Shown here one piece after another: positions 25,827 through 36,200 of a DNA stretch of 64,000 nt. The notes beneath the pieces were generated by a model. That model ran no database searches. It was not told the DNA's origin and worked only from the letters and a program-made list of their open reading frames with translations. How positions within the stretch are numbered: position 1 is the first letter of the stretch; every line of letters begins with the position of its first letter. The stretch comes from Adenophora triphylla var. japonica (Eukaryota > Streptophyta > Magnoliopsida > Asterales > Campanulaceae). The stretch is from positions 1-64,000 of the forward strand of contig JAFEMH010002319.1 in assembly GCA_022495995.1 (NCBI GenBank), written 5' to 3'. The position numbers and the translations under genes are program-made.

Positions 25827-27060
25827 TGTTAGGACCTAACTTTGATCAATGTCTTAGTTAGTTGGTTTTGATAAAGGAATATATATATAGAACAGGGTTT
25901 ATATCAAAAGATGTTATCTGTCATAATTCTTCACTTTGACAAATTTATGAGTCCGATAAACTATGATTCTTCCTTATACAATGTTTACAATCAATCAAAA
26001 ACATGAATCATAGTCACTCTCTAAGTCATCAAGATCATCAAGTGCATCTCGGTCCTTATTAGAGATCCTCTCTCGATAGCTAAGCATTGCCATGATCTCG
26101 ACAAACTGACTTTCATCGAGCCGACCATCTCCTGTCTCACACCTTGTTACCACAAACTCAACCAAGTTAGATCCCGCATCTTCACAGCTATCAAGTCCAT
26201 CAATGAAGACCAATGAAGACCACCGAAGACCTTCTAGAAGCTCTCGGTTCAAGCTCACGGACTCAAGACGGCTCATGAAGACTGCATGTGGACAAGTGGG
26301 ACAAAGACCAAATAAAGCTCATTAATGTAGCCGCAACATGGTCATATTCCAACGGCTACATTGAAGGGTATAAATAGAGGATCTCTTCCTCTAACAAAAT
26401 CACTGAAAAATACTCATTTTCCCAGTCAAAAACCCTTTCCAAACACCCACACACACCTCCTGTAATCCACACACACACACACCAATCCTCACCTTTAAAA
26501 CCCTGTTCCAAACCAAAACCTTCACCCCTAAACCTCTTCACCAACAAAAACAACCCCAGTGTGTTAATTCACAAACCCCAAAAACCTAAGACTGTACTTT
26601 AGGTGTAGAATCAGTTTGTAATCACTCAAGACTGTACTTTGAGTGTATTAGTTAGTTTGTAAAATCTTGAGACTGTACTTCAAGTTGCAAAAGCACTTAA
26701 GACTGTACTTTAAGTGTATCCCTAGTTGACTGTACTAATTAGGAAGAGGAAGTTCAAGGAACTTGCCTAAATCAATCATTTGTAATTTTTGTTGATTAAA
26801 GATTATAATAAAATTGATCTCACTTGTCAAGTTTGACAGTGAGGGTGGATGTAGGAGGAGTGAACTCTGAACCACTTTAAATTCTCTGTGTTATTACATT
26901 TTTGCAATCACATTCACACACTTGCATTATCTCTTTGTGTTTGCTGTCCTACCATTATTTCAAATCACTTTTATTCCGCTGCACAAATCAAACTATCATC
27001 TGACAGCTAAGCCAATACCATAGCTGTCTGATCATCTACATACCAAGCAAGGGCCTTTCA
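25827..27060 (+). repeat. E3 5' LTR, second copy
   Basis: 1234 bp, TATA box at 26369-26376. A patch at about 25940-26340 is heavily altered at CAG/CTG relative to 19217-19617 (for example CTGACAGCTATG versus CCGATAAACTATG). The flanking parts are identical, so the change is patchy. Confidence 0.92.
26584..26743 (+). promoter_or_regulatory. Leader stem-loop array of E3
   Basis: Five consecutive hairpins with the loop GACTGTACT: stems ACCTAA/TTAGGT, CACTCAA/TTGAGTG, CTTGA/TCAAG, CACTTAA/TTAAGTG and CCTAGTT/AATTAGG. The array begins about 210 nt after the TATA box, in the expected transcript leader. The same array is in the first LTR copy and in the 3' LTR (40333-40491). Confidence 0.65.
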
Positions 27061-27062
27061 AT

Positions 27063-27074
27063 TGGTATCAGAGC
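27063..27074 (+). other. E3 primer binding site, second copy
   Basis: TGGTATCAGAGC, 2 bp after the LTR; perfect match to the copia initiator-Met site. Confidence 0.92.
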
Positions 27075-27129
27075 TTGTCTTCACACTTAAAAGTCTAACA
27101 ACTTGTGAAGGATTCTCTTCAAACCCACC

Positions 27130-29418
27130 ATGCCTCAACCAAGAAGAAATAATGAGAAAGACATCCCACACATTGATGATCATGGATCCTTTGAGATCTA
27201 TGCATCAAAGATAAAAACGTATCTTGATGCAAACAGCATTTGGAACTGGTATGTTCTAGAAAATGAAGTGTCATACCCAACTCAAGTCTCGTACCGATGG
27301 AGGACCAAGTAAAATCAAATCCCCGAAACTTGGTCTGAAGCCAAAAGCAATTGGTAAGTGCAAACTTGAAAGTCAAGAACATTCTTCAAAAGAGTGTAAA
27401 TGACTCTCTAGCCCAAGAAATTGCTAAGGAACCAAATGCCGTAACCGCATGGGCTCTTATTCAAACCAAGTTCACTAAACACTCCAGTGTTAGGACACTG
27501 AAAACTTGTACAACTTGCTTAGGCAATTAGACAATTTCAAGTTCTACCCCGGAGAAAAGGTGAGTGCTGCTCATCCAAGGTTTGAGAACCTTGTTAGATC
27601 AATTACCGATCATGGAAAAACATTTGAACAACAAGATCTCGCCTCAAGATTTACTCAAATCTCCCTCAAGAATATGAGAAAGGTAGCATTACCTATTAGA
27701 GAAGGATCTCGAATGGAGCACCATGACAGGTTGAGCAATATTTTGGAAAGCTTGAAGCCTATGAACTGGAAGGTATGATAAAAATTCCATCAGTCCCTCC
27801 ATTTCACAAACCTTAGCTTTAACCGCACAAGAACCTCGTCAACAAGCCAATCACTCACCATGACATTGAGACCATTGTCAACAATGCTCTTCAAAAGATA
27901 AACATCACTCCAAATCACAAGAAACGTATCTCCCAAGAAGACATTCCAAGCCTCATTTCCATGGCCGTCGGAAATGCCATGAAATTTCAAAAGAAATCTT
28001 TTGACAAGAAATTCAATCCCTCCACCTCTAATGCCCAACAAGACAGCTACAAGAAGACAATTGATTGCTTCAATTGTGGAAAGCAAGGACATTACTCATC
28101 CGATTGCCCCGAACCAAGGAAACCCAGGGACAATCGTACGGCTAAGAAGATGACCTACTCAAAAGAGATCATTCACGGCTCTAAGTGCAATCGCTACAAT
28201 TGCTCCAAAAATAAACATGACAAAAACAAAGAGCAAGTCATGATTGCCGACTCATCAAAATTCAGTGATGAAGAGTATATGTCAAGTGATGACTCGAAAT
28301 TGAAGGAGAAGAAGCCATGATATGCCTTATGGCTGAAGATGATGAAGAATCCGACAATGAGGAAGAGATGGAAGCACTTGCCGCCGATGAACTAAAAGAG
28401 GTACATGATTTTAACTCTTTAAATATTGATGGTTTTAAACAATTAGTTTGCACTCTTTTAATTCAAACCAAAAAACAAAAAACTAGCTTTGCTTCATTGG
28501 TCAATGAGAACCTTTCCCAATCCTCAACCATTGACAACCTCACAAAAACCATTTCGAGCTTGAAAAAGCATGCCAAGGGCTAAGAGATCAATGCATCATG
28601 CTTGAAAAACAAAACATGGATCTCGACAAATGAGACATCTAATAATCATGAAAATTGTCAAAAACTCAAGAATCTTGAAAAAGAAAATGATGCTCTTAAA
28701 AGAAAATAGATTCATGGAACATGTCAAGCAAAGCATTATCTCTTTTCACCTACACCCAAAGACGTCCAAGTGACAAAACAGGATTGAGCCGATGATCCTA
28801 CACAAAAAGTGTACACTCCACCCACCGGTGAAAGGGCCATTGAAAAAATGGTTCTAGAAAACCCGAGCTCGGGCAAACCTATCAAACTCAAACCTATCCC
28901 ATTCAAACCAAAGGAAAAGAAAAGGAAATCTTGGGTGGCCCTAGTCAATCAAAGGAAGGACCAAATAAAGTTCAAGGAAGCAAGTTTATTTGGGTTCAAA
29001 AAGGGGCCAATATAAAGGAAGAAGTCAAGCCGCAAAGGTGCTAGTCACCAAGCCCCGTCGGACGACCAAGGGTTGACAGACAAACCAGAGGCATGACAGA
29101 CATACCAAGTTCCTCCAAACAACAAAGAACCCCAAGGCAACAAAGATTCTACAACAAGCATAAATACACCAAAACAAAAACCTCAATGGCATTCAAATGG
29201 AAGAAGCCATGCTCATCAAAATGACTCTCCAAGGTCATCCCATTCAAATAATTTTCAGCTTCAACCCCAATACAAAGAACCCAAACCACTACTTCAATCC
29301 TTCCCAATCCACTGTTCTTACACCTTACATGATGCAAATCATGTCATATTACCATACCCTAAACCAATTCTTCAATAAGTGATCAATGAACAATGCTAGG
29401 GCTCCAAAGAAAAACTAA
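27130..29418 (+). pseudogene. gag: E3 gag, second copy (joined to pol)
   Basis: Same architecture as the first copy. The zinc knuckle CFNCGKQGHYSSDC is intact at 28066-28110 and followed by EPRKPRDN with no stop. A UBN2-like region precedes it (about 27500-27640) and a coiled-coil-prone region follows (about 28490-28720). Three or more frameshifts, at 27290, 27500 and 27640 among others, coincide with CAG/CTG-type differences from copy 1. An in-frame stop sits after FFNK (about 29380), where E2 has KRSMN. This is the gag unit continuous with E3 pol. Confidence 0.83.
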
Positions 29419-29472
29419 TCCTTTGGACCCAAAAGACTAAAAAGGGTACCATAAATCTTATTTTTGTTTTGC

Positions 29473-32400
29473 GTATCCGTGAAAGGTCTCTGGTAATTAG
29501 ATAGTGGTTGTAGTAGACATATGACCTTCAATAAAGATTGGCTGCAACAATATTCCCCTAAAAATGGTCCAAATGTAACCTTTGGTGACAATTCCCAAGC
29601 TAAGGTCAAAGGATCAGGAAATCTTGTTACAAAAGATATCATTTTTACAAATGTATCCTATGTAGAAGGTCTCAAACACAATTTGATCAAGATTAGTCAA
29701 ATCTCGTGACAAGGGATATCATGTTGTTTGTACTAAAGACAAATGCCTTTATTAAAAGATAAAAACAATAAAGTCATCCTAACTGGATCAAGAAAAGGAA
29801 ATCTCTATTGCTTGAGCTTAGAGATTGTGGAAACTTCAACCGCTCACCGCCTTCGTCTTTCAATCAATCGATATGTCATGGCTATGGCACAAGAGATTGG
29901 CTCACCTCAATCACAAAACCCTTTCCAAGCTTGCAAATTCCAATCTTGTCAGAGGTCTACCAAAGATCCCATTCAAAAAGGATAAACCTGTGCAAAGCAT
30001 GCCAATGTGGGAAGCAAAAGAAATCCTCATTCAAACCCAAGACCAAGTTGGACACCTCAAGACCTATTGAATCGCTTCATATGGATCTTTTTGGACCCAT
30101 AAGAACTAGATCTTTAGGAGGAAAAAGATACTCCCTAGTTGTTGTTGATGATTTCACAAGATTCACTTGGATCATTCTTCTTGAATCCAAAAGTGACACC
30201 CTTAGCCGTCTCGAGCAAAGCTATTCAACAAAAATTCAAAATCAAAAGGGACATCCATCATCAAGATCAGATCCGACCATGGAAAGGAATTTGAGAACAC
30301 TGGAGTGGAAGAATACTGTGATTCAAAAGGCATAGATCACAATTTTTCAGCCCCAAGAACTCCACAAAGCAAAATGGTGTTGCGTAAAGGAAAAACAGTA
30401 ACAATCTGTGAGGCAAAGAAGAACAATGCTGTCAGAACATAATCTCCCAAAATATTTTTGGGGTGAAGCTGTTACCACTGCTGTGTATGTTCAAAACAAA
30501 ACCCTGATCAACAAATTTCACAAGAAGACTCCATATGAATTATGGAACAACAAAGTCCCTACCATTTCCTACTTTCACAGCTTTGGAAGTAGATGCTTCA
30601 TCCACAACAATGGCAAGAACAATTTGGACAAATTTGACTCCAAAAGTGATGAAGGAATTTTTCTTGGATACTCTAACACAAGCAAAGCTTATAGAGTGTA
30701 CAACAAAAGAAGACTTGTTGTGGAAGAATCTATTCATGTTGACTTTGATGAAAACAATGATCAAAGTATAACTGAATTATGTGATTTTGATGAAGGATTG
30801 GGAAATCTAGATAATCTCCCTGAATCATCCCCCATTCTTGATTCAACTATTCTCAGTCATGAACAAGATTCATCAAACCTTCCATACATGGTTCCAAGAA
30901 ATTCATCTGACAGCCATCCTATGCCAGACAGCCATGAACCATCCCACTCTCATCAACAACCAATCAAGCCAACAAAGTCAACAGAAATCTCTCCCACCTT
31001 CAATCCAATGGATGAGGAAGAAAATATTCAAATAAATAGTCATCCCTTGACTGATCTTCCTCAAAATCCTCACTTAGCTGACAGCCAACCCTTAGCTGAC
31101 AGCCAACCCTTAGCTGACAGCCATCCCAATTCCTCATCTAATCCATCTTCTAACCTCCTTCCATCTTCATCCAATAACCCTTCTTCTCCTCCCAAAACCA
31201 ATGATGAAACCACCATTACCCATATCATTCCACCCAATAAAGATCTTTACATCAGCCTTCAAATTGATAAAACCCCAGTCCTGCATAACATTCCTTTTCT
31301 CATGAGTGCTTTCATATCCCAAGTGGAACCAAAGAAGATAAATGAAGCACTCCAAGATGCCGATCGGATTGAAGCCATGGAAGAAGAACTAGAGCAGCTT
31401 GAAAGAAACAAAGTATGGCAACTTGTTCCTAAACCAAGAAATCAAACCGTGATTGGAACAAGATGGGTTTTTAGAAACAAGATGAATGAAGAAGGTGTTG
31501 TAATTAGAAACAAGGCCGATCAAGTTGCTCAAGGATATAGACAAGAAGAAGGCATTGACTATGATGAGACCTTTGCACCTGTTGCAAGACTTGAAGCTAT
31601 AAGGCTATTTCTTGCCTATGCTTCATTCAAGAAGATGAAAGTTTTTCGATGGATGTCAAGAGTGCATTTCTAAATGGAGTTTTAAATGAAAAAGTGTTTC
31701 TATCTCAACCCCGGTTTTGAGCATCCAAAATTCCCCGATCATGTATTCAAACCGAACAAAGCATTGTATGGGCTTAAACAAGCACCTAGAGCTTGGTATG
31801 ACACCCTATCTAGATATCTTCTTGGAAAAGGATTCACCAAAGGACATATTGATAACACCTTGTTTATCAAAAATATGGAGATGATCGAGTTGCTCATCCA
31901 AGTCTATGTTGATGACATAATCTTTGGCTCATCAAATGAGAACTTGTGCACCGAATTTGGAGATATCATGAAGGATCGCTTGAGATGAGCATGATTGGTG
32001 AGCTCACATTCTTCCTAGGCCTTCAAGTCAAGCAAATGAAGGAAGGAATCTTCATCAACCAAGCCAAATACTCAAGGGATATGATCAAAAAGTTTGACAT
32101 GCAAACCGCATCCCCGCTAAAACTCCCTTGTCAACCACAACCAAGCTTCATGCCGATCAAGATGGTCAAAGTGTAAATCCAACACTTTACGTAAGCTACA
32201 TAGGATCTCTCCTATATCCGATGACTTCAAGACCGGACATAATGTTTAGTGTATGTCTATGTGCTAGGTTTCAAGCTAATCCCAAAGAATCTCATCTCTC
32301 AAATTTGTCAAGAGAATTTTGAGATATATCAAAGGAACCCCGATTTTGGCCTATGGTATCCCACCTAATCCCCATTCTCCCTAGTTGGATTCACCGACTC

Positions 32401-32850
32401 GACTATGCAGGGTGCAATCTAGACAGAAAATCCACTAGTGGTGGATGCCGCTTGTTGGATCAAGGATTATCTCATGGTCAAGCAAAAAGCAAACCTCGCC
32501 TGCAACCTCAACCTGCCGAAATTTGAGTACATTGCCGCAGGCTTGTGTTGTTCACAAATTCTCTACCTTAAAAGTCAACTTCAAGACTTTGGAATTGAAT
32601 TATCAAACATTCCCATCTTCTCGTGACAACTCAAGTACTATTGCTATGACGTAAAATCCCGTCCAACATTCAAAACCAAGCACATTGAAGTCGGGCATCA
32701 TTTCATCGTAGATCATGTTGAAAAAGGGAATATCAACCTTGCAAAAGTTTGCACCGAGAACAATGTCTCGATATTCTCACAAAAGCCATGGATGAAAAAA
32801 GATTTGAACTATTAAGAGCCATGCTTGGGATGATTAATATGCCAAAATAA
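29473..32850 (+). pseudogene. pol: E3 pol: protease, integrase, RT, RNase H (broken)
   Basis: Aspartic protease motif LDSGCSRHM near 29497, preceded by a stop (TAA in TGGTAATTA, where E5 has TATTTA). Integrase: zinc-binding HKRLAHLN...CQCGKQK (about 29895-30025), then the core with Asp in HMDLFGP (about 30085), the second Asp in the DPTMERN/SDHGKEF region (about 30275) and a broken AERK site (about 30385). The copia integrase tail FGSRCFIH...[17 protein letters not shown] is at 30580-30705. RT starts near 31345; its catalytic YVDD is at 31905-31916. NKARLVAQGY is changed to [10 protein letters not shown] at about 31510. RNase H runs to the stop at 32850. An S/P/H-rich linker (30870-31200) repeats LADSQP. 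It is not functional as read. Confidence 0.87.
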
Positions 32851-33054
32851 AAGGGGTGTTCTTCTTAAACAAAAGAGGATTACAAACAGAGTAATGCTAT
32901 CACAATGTCTTTGCTGATAGCTATTACCTCATACACATTCCTAACAAGCCATCCACCGACACTACCAATCCAAAAGCCTTGAAAACCAAAAACAACAAAA
33001 ACTTACAACAAAAACATACAAACAACCCATCAAATTCTTCTCTCTCATCTCAAC

Positions 33055-34011
33055 TTACCCAACAAAACTTCTTCCAAACCAAACAAATCTCAGATCCACT
33101 CTTTTCTCTTCAATCCTTCTCCTCTGTCGGACATTCCTTGGAAATGTCACAGTCTCCCTGCACCCTCCACCGGCACTCATTCCTTCATTTCTAGCTTCCC
33201 GAGTTGATTGCAAGGTTTGTTGGTACCTCTGCAACCACACCGGATGCCTCTCCAAGAAAGGATCAATGGAAGTGGATCAATATTGGAGAGAAGGACTTGC
33301 TCTTCTAGGCCACCACTCTTCAACTGGATCATATGGCTGAAGCAATCCCTCCATTGGAGTAACAAAGCTAAATTCTCCCGAAAAAGAACCATTCCCTGTG
33401 ATTGCAAATGGTTGACCAACATTTGACTCCACCCTCTCCACGCAGGTGCTCTTGCAGGTGAAGCAACCTACAACCTGGTTGAACAGTATGAGATGGTTGA
33501 AGAAGGAGATATATGCACTCCTGCAAAGTTATCTCCTCTTCCTTCCAACAAACCAACTCCTGGAGAAAGAGAATCCCCGCTCACAGTGTATAAAGCTTAT
33601 CTGCTCAACCTTCTTTCGACGGCTAAGCTTCTCTCCTTAGCCGTCCGAGCTCGTCACTGCTTTACCAACTCCCCCAAAGTGTGTATACCCTTTCTACCTT
33701 ACTCCTTCCCTTACTTGACTCTCCTTGATCAACTTTAATTGTCTTCCCAAAACAGTCTTATTCCTTCTCCTCCCTTCTTGTCAATCTTTTCCCCAGCCTA
33801 CCTCCTTCATTTCTATGTCTTCATCAACCCTCACTCTCTTTTTCTTACCCTTATCATTCACTCTCTCTGAACTTTCAACAATGTTGAAAGTCTCTCTATC
33901 TATCTCCATCTCATCACTAATCAAATCATCCTCACCATTTTTCCCAAAGACCAACTGTTTAGCTGTTTGAGCCATAACCTTTGGATTAAACTTTGAAGAA
34001 AATCTTCCCAT
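33055..34011 (-). pseudogene. E3 antisense ORF between pol and ORF3
   Basis: Minus-strand ORF starting MGRFSSKFNPKVMAQTAKQLVFGK at 34011, homologous to the minus-strand ORF of E2 (47319-48187). The N-terminal part is open to 33781. The C-terminal part (ERHPVWLQRYQQTLQSTREAR...VTFPRNV, about 33255-33130) is in another frame. It is K/R/D/E-rich with no recognised domain. Conserved protein-like phrasing on the antisense strand in two elements, with an ATG and a divergent partner, argues for a real element gene. Function is unknown. Confidence 0.55.
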
Positions 34012-34498
34012 TTTTGTTTGTAAATCAATCGAACAATTTTCCTCAAGTTTTCATTGTTTTATAAGAAAATTTTCTCCTAGCTATCTCGCATGACAATCAT
34101 CATTCAAACTAGCTTAAGCTGTCGAGATTTCTTTCAATGTGCCTAGGTTAAAGCATACTGTAAGTGATTTGATCGTGTTAATTGCTCACAATTTTCACTT
34201 CCTTTGCCGCCTCTTCCACTGCAAATCTCCTTGAAAAAGAAAATGTTCTTCTTGTGTGTTGTGGGAATAAATGTCTCAACATGGGGAAGGGTAAAAACCA
34301 CTGTTCACATGAACAGTTACTTAACTTTGTAACCCCCAATGCTCATTAAAACCCACGTACCACTCATCATTTATCTCTCTCTCTCTTTCGCAATCACCAA
34401 AATTCCTATTTCCTCAAACCCTCAGTTTAAATTTCTTCTCTTTCCCTCTCCAATCTACCATCGTATTTCTCCAACCCTAATTCTGTTTCACTCATCAA
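34012..34498. promoter_or_regulatory. Divergent region between antisense ORF and ORF3 (E3)
   Basis: 487 bp between the two start codons. It contains a near-palindrome centred on CTGTTCACATGAACAG (34301-34316), with one central mismatch, and downstream a CT-rich leader (CTCTCTCTCTC, about 34376-34386) as found in plant 5' UTRs. Layout and length match E2 (48188-48674). A bidirectional promoter is an inference. Confidence 0.5.
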
Positions 34499-34633
34499 AT
34501 GGCAGACCCAAAAGCAATGTACCCAGATGCTCATGGTTACTTCATCAAACCCAACTTCTATGACTCTGAAGTTGGAATCCTCATCAAAGAACTGCTTGAG
34601 GTAAATGAATTACTTGATTTTATGGGAGCTAAA

Positions 34634-36200
34634 TGTTCGGTCGAAACCTAACGGTTTATTTTATATCCGCAAGCGCACGGGCTATTGTAATATAGCGGGT
34701 GCAAGTACGAGTCGATCCCACAGAGACAGGGTTTACTTAAGGGATATTTTTGTCTTTAGAAAATATAAAAAGGATTGGGGGGTAGATAAAATTTGTTTTT
34801 AGAATAATAGAGAGAGCATAGACAGAAAATACTTTAATTGAATTCTTATAAAACGAAGCATTCTCGGGATTGGAAATCATACACATAATCTTATTCATCA
34901 AATTGTCATTGTCTTAGAAATAAAAGGTTTTCATAAAAAGCAAGGATGGTATGTTAGGCCTACGCTATTTCGGGCTAGGACAATAGCGTTTGTATTCTTC
35001 ACTAATTATGTTCTAACTGTTTGAGAAATCCGTTTATGTTTGACCCCGCCCGTCACAAACGGGCATTCCGGCTTATCTCTAGCCGACCATAATTAGTAAG
35101 AATCCATTAAGGACGGAAGTTCAACATAATTTCCATTAAAAGAACATCCCTAGGCCATTGAACTACTCTCGTGATCAATGAACCTAGTTTCTTTATATGG
35201 TTCCGTCAATTGAGATTCTCCGCTAGGTACTTCTCTCAATTGACCGAATCATACAAATTGGATATCGCCAATAAGTAAGGCATTTAGAGAATAATATAAA
35301 GAAATTGTTTTAGATGAAGAAAGAAGACAAGACTAATCATTTTTTAGATGATGAATAAGCATGTTTTTGAGTTTCCAACCCCAAGAATATGGGGGATTAC
35401 TCACAAGCCATTTATAATAAAAAAGCAATTAAAATAAGAGATTGAGTAAGAGAGACTTATGATGGACAAATGCCGGAAATAATGCTTCACTTTTATTGAT
35501 CTTCTTCCAAAGTAACTTCAAGAACAAAGTAATGACTTGATCTTCAAATCTCCTCGAAATTGTTATCACAAGTATTTTGTGTTTTCTATCTATCAAATAT
35601 CGGTATTTCTCTCTAATGATTCGTGTTTAAGACTCGATCTCTAGGGTCCTATTTATAAAAAGGAGGGAACTCTTCAATCGGGTGCAACCAAAAGGTGCCT
35701 TTACGTCGGCACACGTTTTGCACGGCCGTGTCAAGGAAGTTGCACGGCCGTGTGACCCTTGGCGCCAGTTTTGAATTTAAGTCTTGACACCTTGCACGGC
35801 CGCTCCTAAATAAGCTGCACGGCCGCTCCGCCTGATGACACGGGCGCTCCTTCTTCAAGACACGGCCACTCCATATTTTAGGGCCAAAAATGGCCTGAAA
35901 AGTGCCAAGTGCACGGCCGCTCCATCTCTGCTGCACGGCCGCTCTGTCTGAATTTTAACTTTGTGTGCTTGATTTGGTTGGTGCTCTCCCATGTCTTTTG
36001 CCTTGAAGTATCCAAGTATCCTTTTGATAAAAATGAACCTAAAACCTGTCTAAAAAGGCAAGAAATATACCAAAAGCGTAAAATCTAGAAAATAAGGAAA
36101 AGAAACTAAAAAGTATAAGAAATGAAATGAAAAATGATGTTTTATGCCATAAAAAGTATATAAAAATAAGGATAAATGACTATATAATAGTCACTTATCA
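34634..36200 (+). mobile_element. Solo LTR in E3 ORF3 (different family)
   Basis: 1567 bp, begins TGTTCGGTCGAAACC and ends AGTCACTTATCA; target repeat CTAAA (34629-34633, 36201-36205). Its sequence GTCGATCCCACAGAGAC near the 5' end recalls Ty3/gypsy Athila-type LTRs, but that assignment is from memory and weak. No internal domain is present, so it is a solo LTR. It is homologous end to end with 48901-50705. Confidence 0.85.
35721..35945. repeat. CACGGCCG repeat cluster in solo LTR
   Basis: About eight copies of CACGGCCG(T/C) or close variants in 225 bp, in otherwise AT-rich DNA. CACGGCCGTG at 35721 is itself a palindrome. Fewer copies occur in the sister solo LTR (50340-50425). Confidence 0.8.

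Larger units (their letters stand above)
22773..29490. repeat. Second copy of a 6.7-kb tandem duplication
   Basis: 22773-29490 repeats about 16049-22772 with a constant offset of about 6720 bp: CACTA right part, E2 LTR segment, E3 5' LTR and gag. The junction lies in a GGTAT (22773-22777) shared by the pol start (CTCTGGTATTTAG) and the CACTA satellite (GGTATAGGG). The two copies are almost identical outside CAG/CTG triplets. It is either a very recent microhomology-mediated duplication or an assembly error. Confidence 0.85.

Noticed and set aside
25940..26340. CHG deamination as the cause of CAG/CTG loss
   Set aside because: Deamination gives CAG to TAG and CTG to CTA; the observed CTG to CCG/TCG and CAG to CGG or small indels go the other way. 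True deamination-like changes exist elsewhere (MYB A TAG, E4 Trp-to-stop, E2 LTR transitions).
29473..32850. Endogenous pararetrovirus as the source of the RT
   Set aside because: Integrase precedes RT, LTRs and target duplications are present, and the primer site is of the copia type.
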